Shown piece after piece: positions 1 to 7,715 of a stretch of 13,308 nt of DNA. Origin of the DNA: Acidobacteriaceae bacterium (GTDB lineage: Bacteria > Acidobacteriota > Terriglobia > Terriglobales > Acidobacteriaceae). The stretch's first letter is position 1. Each line of letters starts with the position of its first letter. The stretch lies in assembly GCA_003162495.1 (NCBI GenBank), contig PMOF01000288.1, forward strand, positions 1 to 13,308. The letters run 5' to 3'. Below the pieces are notes generated by a model that worked only from the letters and a program-made list of their open reading frames with translations, had not been told where the DNA came from and made no database searches. The position numbers and the translations under genes are program-made.

Positions 1-952
1 TCTTGACCGGCCGAAACAGCCACAGGTTCAGCAGCGTGAACAGCAACCCGCCCACCGTGAACTTGAGCCAGATGGGCGCGTGCGACGGAGAGAAAAATCC
101 TTCAAGGCATCCGGCGATGATGAGCAGCGGAATGATGCCCGAAACCAGCCGGGTGGCCTCGATGCCGCCGCGCGCAACCGATTCCTTCCAGCGCAGCGCT
201 CCGGGAAACAGCATGGCGTGGCCGAGACGAAACCCGGCGCCGCCGGCGATGATGATCGAGGGCAGCTCGAGCGATCCGTGGGGCGCGACGAAGCTCCACA
301 ACAGCACCGACATGCCGTATTGGTGGCAGGCCGCGGCGATCACTCCGAGCATCATGCCGTTCACAAAAAGATAGAAGAAAGTCCCCAGGCCAAAGACGAT
401 TCCGCCGGCGAACGTAACAAAGCTCACGGAGAGATTGTTGGTCATGATGCGGCTGGTCATCTGCGGCGCGACGCTGACGATGGATTCGGTCCACATCTGG
501 TGCCGCTCCATGGTGGCGATCATGGCCGGCCCGACAAAGTGGCGCATGAAGTCCGGCCGGGCGCTGGTGATCGCGACCCCCAGCAAGCCCCATGCCACGG
601 AAACCAGCAGCGAAGCCAGCACGTAGCCGATCTGGCTTTGGAAGATGGCCGGATACTCGTCGCGCAGGAAACGGAAGACGGTGAGCAAATTCGTTTTCCG
701 GCCGGAATAGATAATATGGTGAGCGCGAGCCAACAACTGATTCACGTGCTCGGCATAGGTGCGGGCGGTCGAGTCTTGCCGCAGCACGGACAAGTCCGCG
801 GCCACCTGGCGGTAAAGCAGGGCCATCTCCTGCAGCTCCGCGCGGGAAAGCTGGCCGAGGCCGCTCGAGTCAGATTGGGCCAATAGCGACGACAGCCGGT
901 CCCAGTGGGGACGCCGCTTGAGAATCCACTGGTTGGAGAGGATTTGCGCCAT
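1..952 (-). CDS. SpoIIM/DUF95-family integral membrane protein (partial, 3' end outside window)
   Basis: I translated this frame directly. It is open from an ATG at 952 to the window edge (317 complete codons, no stop), so the C-terminus is missing. The first ~100 residues are hydrophilic and helical and begin MAQILSNQWILKRRPHWD. Membrane segments follow at about 108-130, 180-210, 228-250, 268-285 and 297-313. Family hallmarks are a TNNLSVSF segment (171-178) leading into a glycine-rich helix ending NGMMLG (198-203), and the APHGSLELPSIIIAGGAG motif (223-240). In non-sporulating bacteria this family usually sits beside RDD, MoxR-type AAA and DUF58 genes. Its function there is unknown, and the name comes from sporulation protein SpoIIM. 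The start codon overlaps that of the divergent RDD gene. An in-frame ATG at 979 would add nine residues, but neither start has a clear Shine-Dalgarno sequence. Family call is confident; molecular role is not known. Confidence 0.88.
   Translation of the reverse strand, partial: MAQILSNQWILKRRPHWDRLSSLLAQSDSSGLGQLSRAELQEMALLYRQVAADLSVLRQDSTARTYAEHVNQLLARAHHIIYSGRKTNLLTVFRFLRDEYPAIFQSQIGYVLASLLVSVAWGLLGVAITSARPDFMRHFVGPAMIATMERHQMWTESIVSVAPQMTSRIMTNNLSVSFVTFAGGIVFGLGTFFYLFVNGMMLGVIAAACHQYGMSVLLWSFVAPHGSLELPSIIIAGGAGFRLGHAMLFPGALRWKESVARGGIEATRLVSGIIPLLIIAGCLEGFFSPSHAPIWLKFTVGGLLFTLLNLWLFRPVK
935..941 (+). promoter_or_regulatory. Ribosome binding site deciding the RDD gene start
   Basis: GGAGAGG lies nine bases before the ATG at 951. 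It supports that start over an upstream in-frame TTG at 918. The site lies inside the coding sequence of the divergent SpoIIM-like gene, so the two genes share these bases. Confidence 0.7.
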
Positions 953-1769
953 GGACCAAAGTTCTGACCAGCTTAGCATCGACACGCCGGAGCTGGTGGC
1001 GATCGAGATGCCGCTGGCGGGCATTGGCAGCCGGTTTATCGCGCTGCTGATCGACTACCTAATCTGGAGCGCCGGGCTGGTAGTGCTTTTATTGGTGGGC
1101 GTCGTTGTCCCGCCGGCGGTGCACGCTTTCTCGAAAATCTCGGAGCAGTGGGTCGTCGCCATCGTCGTCTTCATCGTTTTTCTGGTCCAATGGGGCTACT
1201 TCACGCTGTTTGAGGCGTTCTGGAATGGGCGCACTCCCGGCAAGCGGGTGGCCAGGATTCGCGTGATTCAGCGTTCCGGCCGGGCCATTGGATTGTTCGA
1301 ATCGATGGCCCGCAACCTGGTCCGTTATGTGGATCAGATTCCTTTCTTTTATGCCGTTGGAGTGATTACCATGTTCGCCACCCGGCAGCACCAGAGGCTG
1401 GGAGACCTGGCGGCCGGAACCCTGGTGGTGAGGGATCGCGAGCTGGAGACGCCGCTGTGGGGCGAGTCGGGCAATCGCACCATTACCGCTCAGATCTTTG
1501 CCGCCAGCGGGCCGATTCCCGAGCCCCATACTGCCCTCACGCTGCCCGCCAACGGCATCGTCAAGCTCTCGGCGGCCGACCTGGAAGTGCTGGAAGGCTT
1601 TTTTTCGCGGCGCCTCGATATGAGCCTGGCTACCCGGCAGGCATTGGCGCAGCGGATCGCCTCTGCCATTCAGGCAAAGTCCGGCCTCGAGCCTCCCCAG
1701 GGAGCCAGCGTGGAGACATTTCTGGAGGCCACGGCGAGACAGTTGAGGGACCTGGTTCGTTTGCAATAG
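951..1769 (+). CDS. RDD-family membrane protein
   Basis: 272 residues from the ATG at 951, which a GGAGAGG ribosome binding site supports; an in-frame TTG at 918 is less likely. The N-terminus is typical of RDD proteins: IDTPELVAIEMPLAGIGSRF leads into the first helix with Arg28 and Asp35, the conserved Arg and Asp of the family. Further hydrophobic segments lie at about 66-90 and 130-143. The GRTPGKR motif (93-99), Asp128 after ARNLVRY, and the RLGDLAAGTLVV signature (149-160) complete the domain. Residues ~165-272 form a soluble, probably cytoplasmic, tail with a helical segment from ~205. RDD proteins are multi-pass inner-membrane proteins, mostly of unknown role; some are proposed ion transporters. 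Pairing with a SpoIIM-like gene is the usual neighbourhood, though here the pair is divergent rather than co-directional. Confidence 0.9.
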   Translation: MDQSSDQLSIDTPELVAIEMPLAGIGSRFIALLIDYLIWSAGLVVLLLVGVVVPPAVHAFSKISEQWVVAIVVFIVFLVQWGYFTLFEAFWNGRTPGKRVARIRVIQRSGRAIGLFESMARNLVRYVDQIPFFYAVGVITMFATRQHQRLGDLAAGTLVVRDRELETPLWGESGNRTITAQIFAASGPIPEPHTALTLPANGIVKLSAADLEVLEGFFSRRLDMSLATRQALAQRIASAIQAKSGLEPPQGASVETFLEATARQLRDLVRLQ

Positions 1770-1770
1770 G

Positions 1771-1804
1771 AAACTTTATCCAATAAAGAAGTTTGAGCCT
1801 TTTT
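1771..1804 (+). terminator. Possible weak terminator after the RDD gene
   Basis: AAACTTTAT (1771-1779) can pair with ATAAA...GTTT (1783-1794, three-base bulge), and TTTTT follows at 1800-1804. The stem is AT-rich and starts one base after the stop codon, so it is probably weak. A second small inverted repeat, CCAGG/CCTGG (1819-1834), follows without a T-tract. Confidence 0.3.
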
Positions 1805-2031
1805 AGAAGCCGACTCTCCCAGGACAGTGCCTGGAAACCCGCAAAACGCTGGAGTTTTTCCATTCGGCCGGTATCGCCGAGATTTGGAGAAAATCGAAGG
1901 CCGCCCCCGCGCCAGGTTCCGGATCGGGTAATAGGAGCGTAAATGGTTAGTTTATAAACGTTTTTGCGGACAAACACGGTCCGACTTGAGGCGCGGCGGG
2001 TAGGTGCCAAAATTTTCAAAAAACTTGACGC

Positions 2032-2061
2032 TTGACAAGCGAACCATGTTGGGCATTAAAT
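2032..2061 (+). promoter_or_regulatory. Candidate sigma70-type promoter, distal, for the receptor gene
   Basis: A perfect -35 box TTGACA (2032-2037) is followed after 18 bases by TTAAAT (2056-2061), four of six matches to TATAAT. A second TTGACG lies at 2025-2030. Transcription from here would give a leader of about 600 bases. The -10 match is mediocre, so confidence is low. Confidence 0.3.
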
Positions 2062-2396
2062 GTCTCCCGGCTCCGTGATAGGGTACTTGCGCTTAACCAA
2101 CTTAAACGTTTGAGCGCGAGGATTCCAAAAAATGGAGAAGGCAAGATTTCTTCTTCCATTGCACGGAGAAAATGGATCGTTTCGATGCCTAGGCAGGAAC
2201 TCCGCAGCTTGGGGAAACGAGCCGGGAAATGGATTTCCGGGATTCTGAAAAGCATTCCGGTACGGACCAGAACAAGCAGGAACCCGCATTTCGGCACTTG
2301 GATGCTGACGGCCAACTCCAGTGGAAGCATTTGGAGGGGGACCGAAAAGACGGGCCAGACGGATTGAAGAATTGTGGAAGTAAAGGGATTTTCTTC

Positions 2397-2426
2397 TTGA
2401 CAGTTCTCAATTCGTTCGCGTCAAAT
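2397..2426 (+). promoter_or_regulatory. Candidate sigma70-type promoter, proximal, for the receptor gene
   Basis: TTGACA (2397-2402) is followed after 18 bases by TCAAAT (2421-2426), four of six matches. The predicted start near 2433 would give a leader of about 240 bases that contains the 2494-2540 hairpin. The layout resembles that of the distal candidate. Confidence 0.3.
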
Positions 2427-2493
2427 TGCGGTCGCAACCCCAGTGATTCAGGTAAATCGGTGTATTTGAACGAGTCTGTTCCAGATCGTCGGC

Positions 2494-2540
2494 AGCCCTC
2501 CCAGTTCTCCGTACCAACGGAGGGCTTGTTGAGGGCTTTT
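2494..2540 (+). promoter_or_regulatory. Attenuator-like structure in the receptor leader
   Basis: AGCCCTC (2494-2500) can pair with GAGGGCT at 2531-2537, which runs into TTT. This encloses a perfect CTCCGT/ACGGAG hairpin with loop ACCA (2507-2522). An identical GAGGGCT at 2520-2526 offers an alternative partner whose pairing would break the inner hairpin. It therefore has a terminator-like form and a competing form. The pairings are seen in the sequence; regulation by them is inferred. Confidence 0.35.
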
Positions 2541-2674
2541 CGCAATTTGGGTTCATACAGGCCGGTCGAGGCGCAAGAAGATATGCGCACTGGCTTTCCG
2601 GTTTCATACCTGAACGAAGGGGAAGCGATCGAAATACGAAACGCACGCAGAAACAACTTGAAAAGGAAGGTCAC

Positions 2675-5600
2675 ATGAGACAAGCGAGATACAGGTTTTT
2701 CCTGTTGCCTCTGATTTTTGCATTGGTATGCGTGGGAGCATTTGCGCAGGCCAATTCCGACATCACCGGCATCGTTACAGACCAGACAGGGGCGGTCGTC
2801 CCAGGAGCGAAGATCGTGCTCACCGATCCTGGCACGGGTGAAGCTCACTCCACCGTCAGCGGTGCTACCGGGTTGTATGACATCCCCGGCTTGAACCCCA
2901 GCAACTACAACCTGAAAGTGTCGACAAAGGGCTTCGAGTCCTACGCGCAGAACGGCATCGTGATCAACGTGTCGTCAACCGCGCGCGTGGACGTCAAGCT
3001 AACCGTCGGCGCAGAGACCCAGACCGTCTCAGTGGAAGCCGATGCATTGGCTGTGCAGGCCGACTCCAACGTGGTCAGCACCCTGATCAACTCCGAGCAG
3101 ATCAGTGAAATCGCCACCGAGAATCGCAACTTTGCGGCTCTGGCGGCCCTGGGCCTGGGCGTAAGCTCCGACCTGCCCGACAGCAACACGCCGACTTCAG
3201 TGGCGGCCAATTTTACCATCAGCGTCAACGGCCTTCGTGAGAGCCACAATATCTGGCTTATCGACGGTGGCGAGGCGGATGACCGCGGCGGCGCAGGCGG
3301 CATGGACATCATGCCTTCCCAGGATGCAATCGCCGAGTTCACGATGATGACCTCGAACTATCCTCCGGATTACGGAATCTCCTCCGGCGCCACGATGAGC
3401 CTTTCGCTTAAGAGCGGCACGCAGAAGTTCCATGGAGAAGTTTGGGAGTTCAACCGCAACACGGACTACGACGCGAACCCGTTCTTCAACAAACTTTCTA
3501 CACCGGCTACGCCGAGAACCTCGACGCACTACAACATTTTCGGCGCGAACGCGGGCGGTCCGCTGTTCATTCCTCACGTGTTCAACCAGAACAGACAGAA
3601 GACCTTCTTCTTCTGGAATGAAGAGTGGCGCAAGATTCTCACCGGCGCGGGCACCAACGAAGAGAACACCATCGATCCGCTGGACATTCCCAAAGCGGGT
3701 CAGGCCTTGACGTATGTGGCCCCGGGGTTCGACTCGACAAACAAGCTGGTGGTTCCGAACATCTCCACCAGCACCTCGTATTACCAGACCAAGCTGGCGC
3801 CTCTCGGCCTGGTTCCGAATACGCCGTTTCCGAACAACACGATTCCGGCGTCGCTTTTTGATAACAACGCCATCCTGTACCTGAACTCCGGCATTCTTCC
3901 GGCGCCAAACGTGGCCGGGCAGGACAAGAACATCACCAATGTCTCCAACCCGATCGATGTGCGCGACGATGTGCTCCGCGTCGACCACAAGATCACCGAC
4001 AAGTGGCAGTTGATGGGCCACTACATGCACGACTCGGTGACCCAGGGCTATGCGCAACCGATGTTGGGATGGGCTTGGCCAGCTCAATACAACACCATCA
4101 CCTCGACCCTGTCTAACCCGTCGAACAGCGCGGCGCTCAAGTTGAGCGGCACCATTTCGCCCAATCTATTGGTCGAGGCCAGCATCAACTACGACGGCAA
4201 CATCATCAACATCGTTGACAGCGCGAACGGGAATGTTCCTTCCGGCTGGGCTGTCAATCCGGTGTCCTCGCTGTTTACGATCACCAAAAAGTCCTTCCCC
4301 GGCATTGGCAACAGCCTGGGCATTTACGGATCGGGCGAAGACACAGGTTCCGCGCCGTGGCACAATGCGGCTGAAGACTTCGAGCCCAAGGTGGATATCT
4401 CCTACACCGAGGGCAAACACGCCATGAAATTCGGCTTCAGCTACAACCGCTATACCAAGAACCAGCAGATCTTCGGCGACGAGCAGGGCGTCTATAACCT
4501 GAGCAACACGACCAACGACCCTCTCATGGACATGCTGCTCGGCATAACCGGCAGCTATGGACAGTTCCAGGCCACGCCGATCCGCCACTATGTGAACCAG
4601 ACACCGTCGGTCTACGCGATGGATAACTGGCACGTTACCCCACGGCTGACCTTGCAGCTCGGTCTGCGCTACGACGCTCTGCCGCACGCTTGGGAGCGGA
4701 GCAACCAGGTTTCCAACTTCAACCCTGCTACCTACAACCCAACCGCGGTTCCGATATGGACCACGGCCGGCACCATCGACCCAACCAGCCCTGGAGTTGC
4801 TACTGTCAATGGCATACAGTTCTTCCTGAATGGCATGGGCCAGGCGGGCGTGGAGGGCTTCCCGCGCGGTCTGGTGGAGAACGACTACAACACGCTTCAG
4901 CCTCGCGTAGGGTTCTCTGAAGACCTGTTTGGAAACGGGAAGACCGTTCTCCGCGGCGGATTCGGAACCTTTTACGAGCGCTTGCAGGGCAACGACATTT
5001 ACAACGCTGCCACCAACTCGCCGTTTGCCTACAACCTGGGCCTCGGCAACACCTACCTGACCAACCCCGGCACCAACTGGCAAACGGGAGCGAGCGCATC
5101 AGCCCTCGGATTGCCGGTCTTTTCAACCGGCGTAACCAACCTGGCGCAGAACTACAAGGCTCCGGCCGTTGCGCAGTTCAGCCTGGGTGTGCAGCGCGAG
5201 CTCAAGCCGTCGATGATCTGGGTCGTGCAGTATGTCGGCAACCTGGCATGGCACCAGAACATCGATAGAAACATCAACAACATCCCGGTCACCGCCGGCG
5301 ATGTCACCATTCCCGAAAAATCCGGCACGGCAACGGTAGCGATCCAATGCCTGGCCGGCGACTCGGGCAACCACTCCCCGTTTGGCAACGACGCGAACTG
5401 CGTGCCTGGGTTCCAATCGTTCAACGGCGGATTGAACCAGTTCCGTACGTATCAAGGCTACAACGGGATCAACCAGCAAGAGAACACTACCAACGGCACT
5501 TACAACGGATTCCAGACCGGACTCCGTCTGCAGAACAAGTGGGGCCTGAGCGGAGAACTCGATTACACGTGGTCGCACGAAATCGATCTCACCAGCTACG

Positions 5601-6262
5601 ACCTCAGCGGCGTCAGCGACCCCTACAACCTGAAGTACGACAAGGGTTCCGGCGCGCTGGATCGGCGCCAGATGCTGAGCGCCAACTACGTCTACAAGAT
5701 GCCGTTCTTCGCCAAGAACAATGGCCTTGTCCACTCGATCGCGGGTGGATGGGAAGTTGCCGGTACGGTCATCGGAGAATCGGGTCTCATCTCGACCGTC
5801 AATGGCGCGGGCGGCATCCTCGGAAGCGGCAACGGGTACGATCCAGTTGGTTTGGGCGGCGGTTACACCGTTCGTCCCAACATCAGCGGAAAGATGACTT
5901 ATCCGAAGAAGATGGGGAACTATTTCAACACCTCCCTGTTCTCCAATGTGGTTCCGGTGTGGCAGGGCGGATCCAACCTGGGCTTCGGCAATACCGGCAA
6001 GGATGCGGTGGTCGGACCCCGGCGCGTGAACTTCACGACTTCACTTTACAAGTCGTTTGCTATGACCGAGCGGGCCCACTTTGAACTGCGCTTCGAGTCG
6101 TTCAACACGTTCAACCACACTGAGCCCAACGGCATCAACTCGGGATATTCGCCGCAAAACGGCGTGTTCAGCACCGTGTTGAGTTCGGGCAACACCTTCG
6201 GCCAGGTCAATAGCACGTGGGATCCACGCGTGCTTGAACTGGGCGGCAAGTTCGTGTTCTAA
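2675..6262 (+). CDS. TonB-dependent receptor with carboxypeptidase-regulatory-like N-terminal domain
   Basis: 1,195 residues from the ATG at 2675, preceded by AAGGAAGG (2663-2670). A signal peptide covers about residues 1-26 (basic MRQARYR, a hydrophobic core, then AFAQA). Residues ~28-112 form a CarboxypepD_reg-like beta-sandwich (SDITGIVTDQTGAVVPGAKI onward). A plug domain lies at ~120-240 and includes the NGLRESHNIWLIDGG segment. The remainder is an outer-membrane beta-barrel with the hallmark GGPLFIP...NRQKTFFFWNEEWR and a C-terminus ending in phenylalanine (KFVF), as expected for Bam-dependent insertion. Size and order match the Oar-like receptors greatly expanded in Acidobacteriota, usually thought to take up oligosaccharides or other large substrates. 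The substrate cannot be told from sequence. No TonB/ExbBD or sugar-degradation gene is in the window. A strong terminator follows, then a secreted TPR protein. Confidence 0.93.
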   Translation: MRQARYRFFLLPLIFALVCVGAFAQANSDITGIVTDQTGAVVPGAKIVLTDPGTGEAHSTVSGATGLYDIPGLNPSNYNLKVSTKGFESYAQNGIVINVSSTARVDVKLTVGAETQTVSVEADALAVQADSNVVSTLINSEQISEIATENRNFAALAALGLGVSSDLPDSNTPTSVAANFTISVNGLRESHNIWLIDGGEADDRGGAGGMDIMPSQDAIAEFTMMTSNYPPDYGISSGATMSLSLKSGTQKFHGEVWEFNRNTDYDANPFFNKLSTPATPRTSTHYNIFGANAGGPLFIPHVFNQNRQKTFFFWNEEWRKILTGAGTNEENTIDPLDIPKAGQALTYVAPGFDSTNKLVVPNISTSTSYYQTKLAPLGLVPNTPFPNNTIPASLFDNNAILYLNSGILPAPNVAGQDKNITNVSNPIDVRDDVLRVDHKITDKWQLMGHYMHDSVTQGYAQPMLGWAWPAQYNTITSTLSNPSNSAALKLSGTISPNLLVEASINYDGNIINIVDSANGNVPSGWAVNPVSSLFTITKKSFPGIGNSLGIYGSGEDTGSAPWHNAAEDFEPKVDISYTEGKHAMKFGFSYNRYTKNQQIFGDEQGVYNLSNTTNDPLMDMLLGITGSYGQFQATPIRHYVNQTPSVYAMDNWHVTPRLTLQLGLRYDALPHAWERSNQVSNFNPATYNPTAVPIWTTAGTIDPTSPGVATVNGIQFFLNGMGQAGVEGFPRGLVENDYNTLQPRVGFSEDLFGNGKTVLRGGFGTFYERLQGNDIYNAATNSPFAYNLGLGNTYLTNPGTNWQTGASASALGLPVFSTGVTNLAQNYKAPAVAQFSLGVQRELKPSMIWVVQYVGNLAWHQNIDRNINNIPVTAGDVTIPEKSGTATVAIQCLAGDSGNHSPFGNDANCVPGFQSFNGGLNQFRTYQGYNGINQQENTTNGTYNGFQTGLRLQNKWGLSGELDYTWSHEIDLTSYDLSGVSDPYNLKYDKGSGALDRRQMLSANYVYKMPFFAKNNGLVHSIAGGWEVAGTVIGESGLISTVNGAGGILGSGNGYDPVGLGGGYTVRPNISGKMTYPKKMGNYFNTSLFSNVVPVWQGGSNLGFGNTGKDAVVGPRRVNFTTSLYKSFAMTERAHFELRFESFNTFNHTEPNGINSGYSPQNGVFSTVLSSGNTFGQVNSTWDPRVLELGGKFVF

Positions 6263-6276
6263 CTCAACCCTCAACC

Positions 6277-6317
6277 GGGGCGCGGCGGGCAACCCCCTGC
6301 CGCGCCCCTTTTCTTTT
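6277..6317 (+). terminator. Strong intrinsic terminator after the receptor gene
   Basis: A perfect 10-bp GC stem, GGGGCGCGGC (6277-6286) with GCCGCGCCCC (6299-6308) and a 12-base loop, is followed by TTTTCTTTT (6309-6317). It begins 14 bases after the receptor stop codon and should separate most receptor transcription from the downstream TPR gene. Confidence 0.92.
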
Positions 6318-6358
6318 GCCTGGCTGATTTGTCCGGATGGATGGTCTGGATGAATGGC

Positions 6359-6388
6359 CGCGGGGAATTGCCCGCGTACCCAGGTACG
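6359..6388. repeat. Two adjacent inverted repeats upstream of the TPR gene
   Basis: CGCGGG (6359-6364) pairs with CCCGCG (6371-6376), and CGTACC (6375-6380) pairs with GGTACG (6383-6388) across a CA centre. The arms overlap by two bases. They lie between the receptor terminator and the TPR gene, where that gene's promoter should be, so an operator or leader hairpin is possible. No convincing -35/-10 pair was found here; TAGAAT at 6433-6438 is the best -10 candidate but lacks a spaced -35. Confidence 0.35.
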
Positions 6389-6491
6389 AGAGAGAATCGT
6401 GTAGTGCCGAATGCGCCTTGCTCGTCTCGCTTTAGAATTGGATGGCGGGGTAGCCCTCAAAGCGAAGCACGATACTGGAGATGTAAAAGAG

Positions 6492-7697
6492 ATGGCAATG
6501 AAGCGGATCGCTCTTCTGGGAGCGGTATGGGCGCTGGCAATGGCGGCCACGGGAATGGATGGTCAAGCGCTGACGGCTGCCAACCCGCAGCGGCAGGCCG
6601 CGCTGGCCCTTGAGCAACAAGGCAAGAATGCCGAAGCGGAAGTGGCCTGGCGCGCTTATCTTGCGGCGCATCCTTCGAGCCCCGAGCCATACGCCCACCT
6701 GGGACTTCTGGAGGCCCGCCAGGAACACTACAAGAAGGCAGTGCCTCTTTACCGCAAAGCATTGGCGATGGACCCGGCAGTTCCCGGCCTGCGCCTGAAC
6801 CTGGGCCTGGCACTTTTCAAAGACGGCGATTTGAAGGGGGCAATCCGCGAATTCAGCGTGCTGCTCGCGAGCGAGCCTCCTTCCTCACCCGAGGTCCAGC
6901 GCCTGAATATTCTGATCGGGATGGCTCATTACGGCCTGGCCGAATATGTCGAGGCGGTGCCGTATCTGAAGCAGGCTGTCGCGCAGGATGCACAGAGCCT
7001 GCCCCTGCGGCTGGCTTTGGCGCATAGCTGCTTGTGGTCCAAGCAGACCCAATGCGTCATGGATGTCTATCGTCAGATCCTTGCGCTCAATTCGGAGTCT
7101 GCCGAGGCCGACATGCTGGCCGGCGAAGCGCTGGATGAGTTGAAAGACAACGAAAGCTCCACAAAGATGTTTCGCGCCGCCGCCAAGGCGAATCCCAAAG
7201 AGCCAAACGTGCATTTCGGCCTGGGCTACCTTTTGTGGGCCCAAAAGCTATACAAGGAAGCGGCCAGCGAGTTTCAAGCCGAGCTCGCCAACGATCCCAA
7301 TCATGTTCAGGCCGCGCTTTATCTCGCCGATTCCGACATACAGATGAACGAGTTGGAGATAGCAAAGCCGCTGCTGGAAAGTGTGGTGAAACTCAATCCT
7401 GCGGTTGGCATGGCACATCTTGAACTGGGCATCGTCTACTCCGAAAATGGCCGCAACGCGGATGCGCTGCGGGAACTGACATTGGCTGAAAAACTCACGC
7501 CGAATGACGTCAATGTACATTGGAGGCTGGGGCGGCTTTATCGTACATTGGGCAAGAAGGATGAGGCAAAGGCCGAATTCGCGAAGGCAAGCACTCTGAA
7601 CAAGGCGGCCGATGATGACCTCTACAAGAAGATTACCGACGGTCGAGCCCGGCTCGCACCGTCGCCTGAACCGGCGACAGCGCCGACCAACCAGTAA
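6492..7697 (+). CDS. Exported tetratricopeptide-repeat protein
   Basis: 401 residues from the ATG at 6492. An in-frame ATG at 6498 (MKRIALLG) is equally plausible, with AAGAG six bases before it. GGAG at 6477-6480 is 11 bases from the first ATG. The open frame extends back to 6411, but the signal peptide argues for the later starts. Residues ~1-25 form a signal peptide (hydrophobic IALLGAVWALAMAA). The rest is helical TPR repeats, roughly ten from ~33 to 375, with typical patterns such as PEPYAHLGLLEA, EPNVHFGLGYLLWAQKLYKEA and GMAHLELGIVYSENGRNADA. A proline/alanine-rich tail ends the protein. No catalytic domain is visible. It probably acts as a periplasmic scaffold; position directly after the receptor suggests, without proving, that the two work together. 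Confidence 0.88.
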   Translation: MAMKRIALLGAVWALAMAATGMDGQALTAANPQRQAALALEQQGKNAEAEVAWRAYLAAHPSSPEPYAHLGLLEARQEHYKKAVPLYRKALAMDPAVPGLRLNLGLALFKDGDLKGAIREFSVLLASEPPSSPEVQRLNILIGMAHYGLAEYVEAVPYLKQAVAQDAQSLPLRLALAHSCLWSKQTQCVMDVYRQILALNSESAEADMLAGEALDELKDNESSTKMFRAAAKANPKEPNVHFGLGYLLWAQKLYKEAASEFQAELANDPNHVQAALYLADSDIQMNELEIAKPLLESVVKLNPAVGMAHLELGIVYSENGRNADALRELTLAEKLTPNDVNVHWRLGRLYRTLGKKDEAKAEFAKASTLNKAADDDLYKKITDGRARLAPSPEPATAPTNQ

Positions 7698-7699
7698 TC

Positions 7700-7715
7700 G
7701 ACGCCTGCAGGCGTC
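7700..7715. repeat. Perfect palindrome three bases after the TPR stop
   Basis: GACGCCTGCAGGCGTC is a 16-base perfect palindrome that can form a 6-bp hairpin with a TGCA loop. No T-tract follows on either strand, so it is at best a factor-dependent end or a transcript-stabilising hairpin between the converging TPR and hydrolase genes. Confidence 0.5.

Larger units (their letters stand above)
1770..2674 (+). promoter_or_regulatory. ~900-base gene-free region upstream of the TonB-dependent receptor, rich in inverted repeats
   Basis: I find no credible gene on either strand: the open frames here have no recognisable domains, no consistent ribosome binding sites, and overlap one another. The stretch is more AT-rich than its flanks. 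It contains a perfect palindrome GTTTATAAAC (1950-1959), two AAACGTTT sites (1956-1963 and 2103-2110), and two promoter-like TTGACA elements (2032 and 2397). It also has a run of hairpins: 2089-2117 (8 bp with one G-U), 2131-2160 (about 10 bp with one bulge), 2225-2238 (GGAAAT/ATTTCC), 2237-2260 (7 bp with one G-U) and 2494-2540. It probably contains the promoter and a long 5' leader of the receptor gene. A small RNA or a decayed gene cannot be excluded. Confidence 0.5.

Noticed and set aside
80..886. Long + strand open frame (268 aa) on the left
   Set aside because: It runs antisense to the SpoIIM-like gene, whose - strand translation shows clear family motifs and membrane helices. The + strand product is rich in Gly, Arg, His and Asp, with no recognisable domain.
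1..952. Reading the SpoIIM-like gene as evidence of sporulation
   Set aside because: The family is widespread in bacteria that do not sporulate, and no other sporulation gene is in the window.
2229..2678. + strand open frame of 149 aa just before the receptor
   Set aside because: No ribosome binding site or domain; it overlaps the receptor start and is crossed by several inverted repeats. A decayed gene is possible but unsupported.
2189..2848. - strand open frame of 219 aa across the receptor start
   Set aside because: It overlaps the receptor signal-peptide region, has no recognisable domain, and its composition looks like a frame shadow.
3197..4087. - strand open frame of 296 aa inside the receptor
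   Set aside because: Antisense shadow of a confidently identified receptor; Arg/Val-rich with no domain.
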